A stretch of 64,000 nt of DNA from Halopolyspora algeriensis (lineage in GTDB: Bacteria > Actinomycetota > Actinomycetes > Mycobacteriales > Pseudonocardiaceae). The stretch is from contig NZ_QPJC01000001.1 in NCBI RefSeq assembly GCF_003337235.1, positions 524,353 through 588,352 of the forward strand, read 5' to 3'. The notes beneath the pieces were generated by a model. That model saw only the letters and a program-made list of their open reading frames with translations. It did no database searches and was not told the origin of the DNA. Below, piece after piece: positions 45,669 to 54,755 of the stretch (the first letter of the stretch is position 1; each line of letters opens with the position of its first letter). Both the position numbers and the translations under genes were made by a program.

Positions 45669-47483
45669 GTGGTGCACCGAAACGGGAACGCCGACCCCGG
45701 CACGAGCCCCGATGCTCACCCGGCGACATCGGTTCGGACGGCGAGTTCGCAGTCACGGGTTGCATTCGCCTCCGAGAGCCTGACCGAGCCGATCCCCGCC
45801 GTCCCCGACGAGGCCGTCGACGAGCTGGCGACCGAACAGACCCGGGTCCTGTCCCCTGTCGGCTCGGACTCCGGACCCGGCTCCCGCAAACCGTCGTTGC
45901 TCAAGGCCAGCGGCTCGATGGCCATCGCCACACTCGTCAGCCGCATCACCGGCTTCGGCTGGAAGCTCATCCTCGCCTATGCCGTCGGCTTCGGCGTCAT
46001 CAACGATTCGTTCACCGTGGCCAACACACTGCCGACCAGCATCTTCGAGCTGCTCATCGGCGGCGTGCTGACCAGTGTGATCGTGCCGGTGCTGGTACGC
46101 GCCCAGAAATCCGACTCCGACGGGGGCCAGGCCTACATCCAGCGGCTGCTGTCGCTGGCGACCGTGCTCCTCGGAGTCGGCACGGCGCTCTCGGTCATCG
46201 CCGCGCCGGTGCTGGCCGCGATCTTCGTCGGAGGCTCCAACGGCGCGACCACGGAGCTGACCACTGCCTTCGCCTACCTGCTGTTGCCGCAGATCTTCTT
46301 CTACGGCGTGAGCGCTCTGGTCAGCGCCATCCTGCAGTCCAAGCAGGTTTTCGGCCCGCCGGCGTGGGCACCGGTGATGAACAACGTCGTCATCCTCGCC
46401 ACACTGGGAATCTACACCCAGGTCCCCGGCGAGTTGACGATCAATCCGGTCCGCATGACCGACGCACACCTGTTGACCCTGGGCGTCGGTGTGACCTGCG
46501 GCATCGTGGCGCAGGCGTGCATCCAGATCCCCGCGATGCGCAAGACGGGGTTCCGGTTCCGATGGCGGTGGGGCTGGGACCCCCGGCTGTCCGAGTTCGG
46601 CGGACTGGCCCTGTGGATGCTCGCCTATGTCGGAGTCAGCCAGATCGGCCTCATCGCGCTCACCAAAGTCGCCACCGCCGCGGATCCCGGCGCGTGGGCG
46701 ATCTACAACTACGTGTGGATGCTGCTGCAGCTGCCCTACGGCGTGATCGGCTTCTCGGTGATGACCGCGATCCTGCCCCGGATGAGTGCGGCGGCGGCCG
46801 ATCAGGACCACCAGCGGGTGATCGAGGACCTGTCGCTGGGAAACCGGCTGTCGACCGTGTTCCTGCTTCCGATCAGCGCCCTGATGACCGCACTCGGCGC
46901 ACCGATCGCGCTCGCCCTGTTCTCCGTCAAGGGCGGCACCGGCTCGATCGACCAGATCGGCACCGCACTGGCCGTCTCCGCCTTCGGGGTACTGCCGTAC
47001 GCGATCACGATGATGCAGATGCGGGCGTTCTACGCGATGAAGGACGCCCGGACACCCACCCTGATCATGGTCGCGATGACCGCCGCCAAGCTGCTGATGG
47101 CGGTCACCGTGGCGACCGTGCTGCCACCACAGGAGGTCCTGTTCGGCCTGGTCTTCACCAACTCGTTCACCTTCGTCGTCGGCTGGCTGATCGGCGAGGT
47201 CTGGCTGCGTCGCCACCTCGGAGCGCTGGGCAGCAGGCGTTTCCTGATCACTCTGGGCAAGACGCTGACGGCATCGGTGGCCGGTGGCGCACTGGCCTGG
47301 CTGGTCGGCGCCGGCATCGACGGACTGATTCCCGGCTCCGCAGGAGCCGTGACCGGGTGGCTGCAACTCCTCATCGGCGGGACCATCGGTCTCGTCGCTG
47401 TCTTCGGCGCGATGTGGGCACTCCGGGTCACCGAACTGCAACCCGCGATCGGGCGGATCACCGGTCTGCTTCATCGTCGCTGA
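45669..47483 (+). CDS. murJ: Lipid II flippase MurJ (MviN)
   Basis: The 604-residue protein has a 75-residue polar N-terminal tail and about 14 membrane spans of the MOP superfamily. Characteristic blocks include ASGSMAIATLVSRITGFGWKLILAYAVGFG, QIFFYGVSALVSAILQSKQVFGPPAWAP and AITMMQMRAFYAMKDARTPT. It flips lipid II across the membrane for peptidoglycan synthesis. The pseudokinase part that is fused to MurJ in mycobacteria is here a separate gene 128 bases downstream. GTG at 45669. Confidence 0.95.
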   Translation: MVHRNGNADPGTSPDAHPATSVRTASSQSRVAFASESLTEPIPAVPDEAVDELATEQTRVLSPVGSDSGPGSRKPSLLKASGSMAIATLVSRITGFGWKLILAYAVGFGVINDSFTVANTLPTSIFELLIGGVLTSVIVPVLVRAQKSDSDGGQAYIQRLLSLATVLLGVGTALSVIAAPVLAAIFVGGSNGATTELTTAFAYLLLPQIFFYGVSALVSAILQSKQVFGPPAWAPVMNNVVILATLGIYTQVPGELTINPVRMTDAHLLTLGVGVTCGIVAQACIQIPAMRKTGFRFRWRWGWDPRLSEFGGLALWMLAYVGVSQIGLIALTKVATAADPGAWAIYNYVWMLLQLPYGVIGFSVMTAILPRMSAAAADQDHQRVIEDLSLGNRLSTVFLLPISALMTALGAPIALALFSVKGGTGSIDQIGTALAVSAFGVLPYAITMMQMRAFYAMKDARTPTLIMVAMTAAKLLMAVTVATVLPPQEVLFGLVFTNSFTFVVGWLIGEVWLRRHLGALGSRRFLITLGKTLTASVAGGALAWLVGAGIDGLIPGSAGAVTGWLQLLIGGTIGLVAVFGAMWALRVTELQPAIGRITGLLHRR

Positions 47484-47611
47484 CGTCCACGTCACGTAGT
47501 CTCGAGCAGGAACCTCTTTCCGTGGTGGTCGGGGCGCCCGGATTCCGCGGCAACAGCCCCAGCAGCCCGGCAACAGCGCCCAGCGAGACCGGAAGGAGCG
47601 GGAGAGAGCAG

Positions 47612-49198
47612 GTGAGCGGTAAGCCAACCGAGCAGGTGAGCCAGGAACGCAGCGGAGCAGGCGGAGGTGAAGGCTCACACGAGCAAGGGCTGGTACCCGG
47701 TGCCGTGCTGGACCACGGCCGCTACCGGCTGCTCACTCAGGTCGGTTCGGACGACCGCTGCGCTGCCCGGCTGTGGCGCGCCAAGGACGGAGTGCTGGGC
47801 CGCGATGTCGCCCTGACCGTCCTGGTGGGCGACCGCGCCAACGCCGAGCACGCCGCGAACGCGCGCCGCACGTTGGAACGTGCGATGCACGCGAGCACCT
47901 TCAACCACGTCGGCGTGGCGCGCGTACTCGACGTGGTCACGCAGTCACCCGGAGATCCCGAATGCGTACTCGGCCTCGTGATCGCCGAGTGGACGCACGG
48001 TACCGACCTGCTCGACCTCGTCGCCGAAGGACCGCTGCCCCCGGGTACGGCGGCCAGGCTGCTGCAGCCACTCGCCGCTGCGGTCGAGGCCGCACACCAC
48101 GCGGGCCTGGTGCTCGGTGCCGACCACCCGCAACGGATCAGGGTGACCTCCGAGGGCGAGATCCGGATGGCCTTTCCCGGGCCGCTGCCGCATGCGGGCT
48201 CCGGCGAGGACGTGCGCGGGCTCGGCGCCACGCTGTACCTGCTGCTGACCGGCTACTGGGCACTTCCCGGCGGCCCCGAGTCGGCACCGCGCGCACCGAC
48301 CGATGCGGACGGCTCCCTGAGCATGCCGCGCACCCTGCGCCCCATCGTGCCGCTCGAACTGTCCACCGTCTCCGTCCGCGCGCTGGGCACTCCGGAAACG
48401 ACCGGTACCACCGGCGGAGTGCGTACCGGGGCAGCCGTACTGCGTGTCCTGGAGCAGTACGCCAATGCCGAACCGTCGAGCACCGTCATGCAGTCCACTC
48501 CGGCGGGCAGCGAAACGCGGGAGAACGAGCTCTGGCACACCGAGGACCCGAAACCCGACAGCAGCCGGCGCAGGAAACTGACCATCGGTGTCGCCGTGCT
48601 GACGATAGCCACCCTCGTGGTGCTCGGCTGGGGGACCGCGGCCCTCGTGGGCCTGATGACCGGCTCGAACGCGAACTCGGGACCGTCGGTGGTCCTGCGG
48701 CCGGAGCGCACCGACAACGGCAGGCAGCAACCCGCCCAGCCACCTCCCTCGGCCGCAGGGTCCGTGCCGATCACCCGGGCCGATGTGTTCGTCACCGAGC
48801 AGAACAGGGACAACCGCGCCGACGCCGGTCTGGTTCACGACGGCGACCCGTCGACCCACTGGAACACCGACAGTTACAACGACCAGTTCGGCACCGGCTT
48901 CAAAAACGGTATCGGCCTGCTGCTCACGCTGGAGAAACCGGCGACGATCACCGAGGTCACGATCCGGTCGCCCAGCCCGGGAACCCGGGTGGAGATCCGC
49001 GCCGCATCGAGCACGTCACCGACACTGGAATCCAGCAGGGTCATCGGGACCGGGACCATCCAAGCCGAGAGCACGCGGATTCCCGTCAAGGCCGACGAGC
49101 CGACCTCTCACGTGCTGGTCTGGATCAACAAGCTCTCCCGGGACGGTCGCTACAGCTCCCGGATCAACGAGATCACCGTCACCGGGCGGACGCAGTAG
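47612..49198 (+). CDS. MurJ-partner pseudokinase with extracytoplasmic discoidin-like domain
   Basis: The 528-residue protein has a protein-kinase-like domain (residues about 32-255), a membrane span (near 330-352) and an extracytoplasmic domain resembling F5/8-type C (AGLVHDGDPSTHWNTDSYND, TITEVTIRSPSPG). Catalytic motifs are lost: VALTVL lacks the ATP lysine, the HRD region reads LVLGADHPQRIRV, and DFG is absent, so it is a pseudokinase. In mycobacteria the same architecture is the C-terminal half of MviN and recruits FhaA when phosphorylated. GTG follows GGGAGAGAG. It lies in a different frame from murJ. Confidence 0.88.
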   Translation: MSGKPTEQVSQERSGAGGGEGSHEQGLVPGAVLDHGRYRLLTQVGSDDRCAARLWRAKDGVLGRDVALTVLVGDRANAEHAANARRTLERAMHASTFNHVGVARVLDVVTQSPGDPECVLGLVIAEWTHGTDLLDLVAEGPLPPGTAARLLQPLAAAVEAAHHAGLVLGADHPQRIRVTSEGEIRMAFPGPLPHAGSGEDVRGLGATLYLLLTGYWALPGGPESAPRAPTDADGSLSMPRTLRPIVPLELSTVSVRALGTPETTGTTGGVRTGAAVLRVLEQYANAEPSSTVMQSTPAGSETRENELWHTEDPKPDSSRRRKLTIGVAVLTIATLVVLGWGTAALVGLMTGSNANSGPSVVLRPERTDNGRQQPAQPPPSAAGSVPITRADVFVTEQNRDNRADAGLVHDGDPSTHWNTDSYNDQFGTGFKNGIGLLLTLEKPATITEVTIRSPSPGTRVEIRAASSTSPTLESSRVIGTGTIQAESTRIPVKADEPTSHVLVWINKLSRDGRYSSRINEITVTGRTQ

Positions 49199-49273
49199 GG
49201 ACCACTCGGGCAACCGGCACAAGTCGGATCCCGAACTCGCCGATCTGGCGGATGTGCCGTCATTCATGATCAG

Positions 49274-49287
49274 TAGAGTGCGTCACC
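49274..49287 (+). promoter_or_regulatory. sigM: -10 element of the sigM gene
   Basis: TAGAGT at 49274-49279 stands eight bases before the GTG start. Confidence 0.35.
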
Positions 49288-49896
49288 GTGGCTGCCCCCC
49301 TCGGTTCGGATTTCGACCTCCTCGCGGCGCATACCAACGGAGACCCACACGCTTTCTCCGAACTGTTCCGCCGACACCGGGACCGGTTGTGGGCGGTGGC
49401 GCTGCGCACCATGCGTGACCACGATGAAGCCGCCGACGCGCTGCAGGATGCCATGCTCTCGGCGTTCCGCAGCGCCCGATCCTTCCGCGCGGAATCACAG
49501 GTCACCACATGGCTGCACCGGATCGTGGTGAACGCCTGCCTCGACCGGATCCGTCGGCGACAGGCGAGAGCGACCGTTCCACTGCCGGACTCGGGTCCCG
49601 GCGAACCCGCATCCGGCAACGATGCGATCGCCGACCAGGACGTCCGGATGGTGGTGCAGGACGCGCTCGAGCGGATCCCCGAGAATCAACGTGTCGCGAT
49701 CGTGCTCGTCGACATCGAGGGATACCCGGTCTCCCAAGCAGCGGTAATACTGGATGTCGCCGAGGGGACCGTGAAAAGTCGCTGCGCACGAGCCCGGATC
49801 AAGCTCGCTCGACTCCTGGGGCATCTGCGGAACCCGGATGCGGATGCCGGCGTCGAAGGTGACGCGATGGTCACACGTCGACAGGAGGGGCGATGA
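49288..49896 (+). CDS. sigM: ECF sigma factor SigM
   Basis: The 202-residue protein has sigma region 2 (FSELFRRHRDRLWAVALRTM to AFRSARSFRAESQVTTWLHRIVVNACLDRIRRRQ) and region 4 (LERIPENQRVAIVLVDIEGYPVSQAAVILDVAEGTVKSRCARARIKL). By position between the pseudokinase and a membrane anti-sigma, it is the SigM orthologue. Its stop overlaps the anti-sigma start (ATGA), so both are made together. Its own promoter specificity is not visible from the sequence. Confidence 0.92.
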   Translation: MAAPLGSDFDLLAAHTNGDPHAFSELFRRHRDRLWAVALRTMRDHDEAADALQDAMLSAFRSARSFRAESQVTTWLHRIVVNACLDRIRRRQARATVPLPDSGPGEPASGNDAIADQDVRMVVQDALERIPENQRVAIVLVDIEGYPVSQAAVILDVAEGTVKSRCARARIKLARLLGHLRNPDADAGVEGDAMVTRRQEGR

Positions 49897-50717
49897 GTGG
49901 CGAGGACCGGCGCGAGGCAGCGCCGCAGGGCCCACCGTGGTCCCCGAACCTGCTGGCCGACTTCCAGGCGGGGTTGCTCGACCCCGAGACCCACGAGACC
50001 CTACGAGCCCGGGTGGACAACGACCCACAGGCACAAGAGGTCCTGGCGGCCCTGGACACCACCCGCGCGGAACTGCGCAACCTGCCGTCGCCACCACTGC
50101 CCGGCGAGGTCACCGAACGGATCGAAACGGCACTGCGAAACGAGGCACACTCCCGGACCACGGCCCCTTCCGGGGAGCAAGCACCCATACCGCACCGGGC
50201 GGAGACGGCCACGGTTACCGGCATCGGCTCGGCCCGGAAGCGACCCGGCGGGGCAGGACCTCGCGTATTCGGGTGGGTGGCGGGCCTGGTCGCCACCGCA
50301 GCGGCGGTGCTCGGCGCCGTGGTCGTGGCCACGTCGCTGCCGGGTGGGTCCGACACACAGCCCCGCGCGGCCACAGCGCCTCCGGAGACCTCCTCGGGAT
50401 CCGGCCGGACGGAGCAGACACCGTTGGCCCTGCGGGGTGACGGTCTGGGGCTGAACGGGGAGCAGTTCGCGGCAGTGCTCGGCTCCGAGCAATACACCGG
50501 CCTGTCCGATCCGAGCAGGCTTCCCGGATGCCTGCAGGCCAACGGGGTGAGCCACGTGCGTCCGCTCGGAGCACGCGAAATCACCCTCAACGGGCAGGAT
50601 GTCCAGCTATTGGTCCTGCCGACCGGCCGGGCCGGCGAGTTCCGGTTGCTGGCCGTCGGTCCCGAATGCGGCCCCGGGCAGCCCGCCACCATCGCCGATA
50701 CCGTGTTCGGCGGGTGA
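49893..50717 (+). CDS. Membrane anti-sigma factor for SigM
   Basis: The 274-residue protein has a cytoplasmic helical part of about 125 residues, a single membrane span (RVFGWVAGLVATAAAVLGAVVVATSL, near 123-148) and an extracytoplasmic domain with two cysteines (GCLQANG, GPECGPG). The cytoplasmic part lacks the HxxxCxxC zinc motif, as does the known SigM anti-sigma. It would hold SigM at the membrane until a signal releases it. Confidence 0.85.
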   Translation: MSGEDRREAAPQGPPWSPNLLADFQAGLLDPETHETLRARVDNDPQAQEVLAALDTTRAELRNLPSPPLPGEVTERIETALRNEAHSRTTAPSGEQAPIPHRAETATVTGIGSARKRPGGAGPRVFGWVAGLVATAAAVLGAVVVATSLPGGSDTQPRAATAPPETSSGSGRTEQTPLALRGDGLGLNGEQFAAVLGSEQYTGLSDPSRLPGCLQANGVSHVRPLGAREITLNGQDVQLLVLPTGRAGEFRLLAVGPECGPGQPATIADTVFGG

Positions 50718-50815
50718 CCGGCGCAGGCGCGTGTTCGATACACGCCGTACTCTGCCCTCCGCCACCCCCGCGAGGGTGCGGGCGGATGTGGCCCGGGCCA
50801 ACGCAGCGCCGAATC

Positions 50816-50843
50816 GGGAACAACAGGGCCTAGGATCGACGTT
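50816..50843 (+). promoter_or_regulatory. trxB: SigR/SigH-type promoter of trxB
   Basis: GGGAACA (50816-50822) and CGTT (50840-50843) are 17 bases apart, the spacing and hexamers recognised by thiol-stress ECF sigma factors such as SigR of Streptomyces and SigH of mycobacteria. The trxB start lies 72 bases downstream. Confidence 0.6.
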
Positions 50844-50914
50844 GACCCGAACGCGCGGGCATCGCACCACGCGCGAGAACACGACCACGGGCACGCAACT
50901 AGGGAAGGGGCGCG

Positions 50915-51934
50915 GTGACTGGCGACGTCCGGAACCTCATCATCGTGGGCTCCGGCCCGGCCGGCTACACCGCAGCGGTGTATGCCGCCCGAGCCGAGCT
51001 GCAACCACTGGTCTTCGAGGGCACCCAGTTCGGTGGTGAGCTCATGAACACCACCGACGTGGAGAACTATCCCGGATTCTCCGACGGGATCATGGGTCCT
51101 CAACTCATGGAACAGTTTCGTGCCCAGGCACAGCGCTTCGGCGCCGAACTCAGGACGGAAGACGTCGAGGACCTCGACCTGTCCGGCGAGACCAAGATCG
51201 TCACCGCCAACGGCACCCAGTACCGGGCCAAGGCCGTCATCCTCGCAATGGGATCGGCCGCCCGTTACGTAGGCGCTCCCGGTGAGGACCGACTGCTCGG
51301 CCGCGGCGTGTCCTCCTGCGCGACCTGCGACGGTTTCTTCTTCCGCGACCAGGACATCGCGGTGGTCGGCGGCGGCGACTCGGCGATGGAAGAAGCCACG
51401 TTCCTGACCCGCTTCGCCCGGTCGGTCACGATCATCCACCGCCGCGAGGAGTTCCGCGCCTCCAAGATCATGCTGGAACGCGCCCGCGCCAACGACAAGA
51501 TCGCGTGGCGGACCAATGCCACCGTTGCCGAGGTGCACGGCGAGAACGCGGTTTCCGGCCTCACCCTGCGGGACACGGTCACCGGCGAGACTTCCGAACT
51601 GCCGGTATCGGGCATGTTCGTGGCCATCGGGCACGACCCGCGCAGCGGAATCGTCCACAACCAGGTCGCACTCGACGACGAGGGCTACGTGCTCGTGCAG
51701 CAGCCTTCCACCCACACCGGTGTTTCCGGTGTTTTCGCCGCGGGAGACCTGGTGGACAAGACCTACCGGCAGGCCGTCACGGCCGCCGGTTCGGGATGTT
51801 CAGCGGCCATCGACGCCGAGCGTTGGCTCGCCGAGCAGGAGGCGTCCGGTACTGCTGATGTCGCACCCGAGCATGTCGGCGGTGGGTACGGTCCCGCAGC
51901 CGATGCCGACACCGAAGCCGTCGCCGCGGGCTGA
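50915..51934 (+). CDS. trxB: Thioredoxin reductase
   Basis: The 339-residue flavoprotein reduces thioredoxin with NADPH. FAD motif [15 protein letters not shown] is at residues 13-27, the redox disulphide CATC at 135-138 ([13 protein letters not shown]), and the NADPH motif [15 protein letters not shown] follows. [28 protein letters not shown] near the C-terminus is the second FAD block. A 30-residue Ala/Asp/Glu-rich tail is extra. GTG start with GGGAAGGGGC upstream. Confidence 0.96.
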   Translation: MTGDVRNLIIVGSGPAGYTAAVYAARAELQPLVFEGTQFGGELMNTTDVENYPGFSDGIMGPQLMEQFRAQAQRFGAELRTEDVEDLDLSGETKIVTANGTQYRAKAVILAMGSAARYVGAPGEDRLLGRGVSSCATCDGFFFRDQDIAVVGGGDSAMEEATFLTRFARSVTIIHRREEFRASKIMLERARANDKIAWRTNATVAEVHGENAVSGLTLRDTVTGETSELPVSGMFVAIGHDPRSGIVHNQVALDDEGYVLVQQPSTHTGVSGVFAAGDLVDKTYRQAVTAAGSGCSAAIDAERWLAEQEASGTADVAPEHVGGGYGPAADADTEAVAAG

Positions 51935-51985
51935 TCCTCCTCGGATCACCCTTTCCACCAATCACGATCAGCAAGGGAGACGAAC

Positions 51986-52312
51986 ATGGCCGGCAAACCC
52001 GTCACCGTGGACGCCAACTCTTTCAGCACCGAGGTTCTCAGCAGCGACAAGCCCGTCCTGGTCGACTTCTGGGCGGACTGGTGCGGTCCGTGCAAGATGG
52101 TCGCTCCGGTGCTCGAGGAGATCGCCGACGAGCACCAGGGCAAGATCACGATCGCCAAGCTCGACATCGACCAGAACCCCAGTATCGCCCGTGACTACCA
52201 GGTGATGTCGATCCCCACGTTGCTGTTGTTCTCCGGTGGCGAGCCGGTCAAGCAGATCGTGGGAGCCAAGCCGAAGGCGCAGTTGCTGGAGGACCTCTCC
52301 GACTACCTGTGA
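51986..52312 (+). CDS. trxA: Thioredoxin
   Basis: The 108-residue protein has the active site WCGPC at residues 32-36 and the cis-proline segment SIPTLLLFSGG. It is reduced by TrxB, encoded 51 bases upstream, and supplies electrons for disulphide reduction in the cytoplasm. ATG at 51986 follows AAGGGAGA. Confidence 0.97.
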   Translation: MAGKPVTVDANSFSTEVLSSDKPVLVDFWADWCGPCKMVAPVLEEIADEHQGKITIAKLDIDQNPSIARDYQVMSIPTLLLFSGGEPVKQIVGAKPKAQLLEDLSDYL

Positions 52313-52355
52313 CCGGACCTTCTGCGCGGTCTCGCCGCCGAAGGCAACCGATCGA

Positions 52356-52405
52356 CGTGATCCCACCGTTTGCGACGAATACCGTCGACAAACGGTGGGA
52401 TCACG
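52356..52405. terminator. Long hairpin after trxA
   Basis: CGTGATCCCACCGTTTG (52356-52372) and its exact complement (52389-52405) form a 17-bp stem. Inner bases CGACG/CGTCG extend it by five pairs across one bulged A, leaving a five-base loop. It starts 44 bases after the trxA stop and likely terminates trxBA. Confidence 0.65.
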
Positions 52406-52566
52406 CTTTGTGCACGATTTCCGTGATCTTGTGGCCCAAAGCGCCGAGAAAGCAGCGACAAGGCACAATTACTCACGAACACCATCGTGTAGCAGGAATG
52501 GACAACGGGGGGAACCATCGTCCTTCGCGCCGGTCGGTACCGGCGCCCGAACCGAGTGAGGAGTGC

Positions 52567-53718
52567 ATGCAGCTGCTCCGCCGCGGTGACGTCGGTCCGG
52601 CCGTTTCCGAAGTCAGGAACATTCTCGCTGCGCTGGACCTGCTACCGGCACCGAACGGCCAAACCGGACCCATCACCTACGACACGGCGGTGGAACATGC
52701 TGTTCGGACTTTCCAGCAGCAACGAGGACTCATCACCGATGGCATCGTCGGACCGGCCACGTACCGTGCGCTGACCGACGCCCGCTGGCGACTCGGGGAC
52801 CGGTCGCTGGCCTTCCTGGTGTCCAAACCGGTCAGCGGCGACGACGTGTTCGCCTTACAGGAGCGGCTGCTCGAACTCGGCTACGATGCGGGTCGCCCGG
52901 ACGGGATCTTCGGTCGGGAAACCGAGCAAGCGCTACGCAGCTTCCAGCGTGACTACGGACTCAACCCCGACGGCATCTGCGGGCCGGGCACGCTGCGTGC
53001 CCTCAGGCAACTCGCCCCGAAGGTGCGCGGCGGCAGGCCCGTGTACCTGCGCGAGCAGGAAAAGGTGCGCCGTTCCGGGCCGCTTCTGCGTGGCAAACGC
53101 ATCGTCATCGACCCGGGGCACGGTGGTCACGATCAGGGGGCGGTCGTCGACGGGATCTCCGAGGCCGAGCTGGCCTGGGACTTCGCTCGTCGCCTCGAAG
53201 GACGCATGATGGCCACCGGCATGGAGGCACTCATCTCGCGGGGGCCCCAGGCGTGCCCGGGAGACACCGAGCGCGCGACCTTCGCCAACGAAGCCGGGGC
53301 GGACCTGTTCCTGTCGCTGCACATGGACGCCAACATCTCTGCGCTGGCACAGGGCGTGGCCAGCTTCCACTTCGGTACCGGCAACGGCACCACCTCCAAT
53401 GTGGGCGAAGCGCTCGCCGGGTTCCTGCAGCGCGAAATCGTCGCGCGCACGGGCATGCGCGATTGCCGTACCCACCCCAAGACCTGGGAAGTACTACGGC
53501 TGACGAAAATGCCCGCTGTACGTGTGGAGATCGGGTACCTGACCAACCACGAGGACCGCGGGCGGCTGCTCGATCCCGCTTTCCGGGATGTCATCGCCGA
53601 GGGGCTGCTGGTCGCCGTGAAACGCCTGTACCTGCTCGGCAAGGACGACCAGCCGACCGGCACGTTCACCTTCGACGACCTGCTGCGCCACGAGCTCACT
53701 CGCGCCGAAGGCGCCTGA
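52567..53718 (+). CDS. cwlM: CwlM-type peptidoglycan amidase homologue/regulator
   Basis: The 383-residue protein has two peptidoglycan-binding repeats (residues 5-70, 90-150; AVRTFQQQRGLITDGIVGPATYRAL and ALRSFQRDYGLNPDGICGPGTLRAL) and an amidase_3 domain (178-355). Unlike mycobacterial CwlM, which is catalytically dead, the zinc and catalytic positions look intact: His185 (DPGHGGHD), Glu199/201, His252 (SLHMDAN), Glu321 (VEIGYLTN). The C-terminal PTGTFTF (residues 363-369) matches the region in mycobacteria phosphorylated by PknB, through which CwlM controls MurA. ATG at 52567 with GGAG just upstream. Confidence 0.93.
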   Translation: MQLLRRGDVGPAVSEVRNILAALDLLPAPNGQTGPITYDTAVEHAVRTFQQQRGLITDGIVGPATYRALTDARWRLGDRSLAFLVSKPVSGDDVFALQERLLELGYDAGRPDGIFGRETEQALRSFQRDYGLNPDGICGPGTLRALRQLAPKVRGGRPVYLREQEKVRRSGPLLRGKRIVIDPGHGGHDQGAVVDGISEAELAWDFARRLEGRMMATGMEALISRGPQACPGDTERATFANEAGADLFLSLHMDANISALAQGVASFHFGTGNGTTSNVGEALAGFLQREIVARTGMRDCRTHPKTWEVLRLTKMPAVRVEIGYLTNHEDRGRLLDPAFRDVIAEGLLVAVKRLYLLGKDDQPTGTFTFDDLLRHELTRAEGA

Positions 53719-53835
53719 TTCGGCAACGCACGTTCGCGCGGGCACGTTCCGGCCACGTCCTCCGGCTGCAGCCCTTCCGCGGTTGCACGCGGTAAGCGGA
53801 CCCGCATCGGCAGCCACCCGGTTCGTGCCGTCGTT

Positions 53836-54462
53836 TCAGGCGCGGCCGAAAGTGGGCTCGGCAGTGTGGACCGAGACCGAACCGAGCAGCCGCTCCAGGG
53901 CTGCCTCGACGTCTTCCTTCCACGAGATGGCGTTACGCAGCTCCAGCCGCAACCGGGGCCACTGTGGGTGCCTGCGCACGGTCTTGAAACCCACCTGCTG
54001 CAGAAAGCCCGCGGGAATCACGCAGCCGTTCCCGGTCTCCTGCAGGTCCCCGAAAGCCTCGATCGCCGTGACCCCGCGGCGGGTGAGATCCTTGGCGACG
54101 CTCTGCACGAGCACCCGGCCCAGGCCACCGTGCTCGAAATCCGCGGTCACTCGCAGGGCCGTCAGCAGGATGGCGTCCGCACTGACCGGCCCGGTCGGGA
54201 AGGTCGCCGCCCCGGGTACGGCCGATGGAGGGGCGTAGAACGCGTAGCCGGCAGCCACCCCGTCCACGGACAGGACGCGGCCGCAGGAGCCCCACTCCAG
54301 GAGAACACCGGAGACCCACGCCTCCTTCTCCAGGGCGGTCTGCCCGAACTGCTCGGCCTGTTCCCGAATGTGCGGTGCGAGCTCCCAGAAAACACAGTGA
54401 CGGCACTTCGATGGCAGGTCGTCGAGGCCGTCCAGCGTGATGCCGGTTACGCGTCGCGACAC
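53836..54462 (-). CDS. GNAT-family N-acetyltransferase (Rv3916c-like)
   Basis: The 208-residue protein fits the GNAT fold, with the acetyl-CoA loop region LRVTADFEHGGLGRVLVQSVAKDLTRRGVTAIEAFGD. A CRHCVFWE block near the N-terminus is notable and could bind a metal. Position between CwlM and the Par operon matches the mycobacterial Rv3916c neighbourhood. Substrate unknown. GTG start with GGGAGGTCA upstream. Confidence 0.82.
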   Translation of the reverse strand: MSRRVTGITLDGLDDLPSKCRHCVFWELAPHIREQAEQFGQTALEKEAWVSGVLLEWGSCGRVLSVDGVAAGYAFYAPPSAVPGAATFPTGPVSADAILLTALRVTADFEHGGLGRVLVQSVAKDLTRRGVTAIEAFGDLQETGNGCVIPAGFLQQVGFKTVRRHPQWPRLRLELRNAISWKEDVEAALERLLGSVSVHTAEPTFGRA

Positions 54463-54646
54463 CTGACCTCCCGGTACTCGGCGACCGCGGCAGCGGCCAC
54501 CCCGGTACGTGTGAACATCCGCACACCCCTCGCGATGAGACCAGAATAAGCCGTGGCCGCCCGGGGCGAAAGCAACCTCACACGACAGGCATCTCCCGGA
54601 AGGGTGAGATACGCTACTTCACCCGCCACCGGTGCGAGGCATCCGT

Positions 54647-54685
54647 TACACGGACGCGTGTACGGTGCGATAACACGGATAGAAT
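54647..54685 (+). promoter_or_regulatory. Palindrome and -10 upstream of the aminotransferase
   Basis: TACACG (54647-54652), GACG, CGTGTA (54657-54662) form a perfect palindrome, and TAGAAT (54680-54685) is a good -10. The start codon of the aminotransferase is at 54756. The palindrome sits in the -35 area and could be an operator. Confidence 0.45.
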
Positions 54686-54755
54686 CGTCGAATCGTCGCA
54701 GCCACGGCAACGTCAGCCGGCAGACACGGTGCACCACCGAACCCGGGAGCGCGGA

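Noticed and set aside
47484-47611. Sequencing error joining murJ and the pseudokinase
   Set aside because: The gap is 128 bases, frames differ, and the second gene has its own ribosome site, so two genes are more likely.
45753-47678. 641-codon minus-strand frame opposite murJ
   Set aside because: Gln/Asp/His-rich antisense translation without family resemblance; murJ is clear on the plus strand.
52309-52566. Upstream extension of cwlM through the hairpin
   Set aside because: The frame runs through the terminator-like hairpin; the start at 52567 has a better ribosome site and matches where the conserved domain begins.
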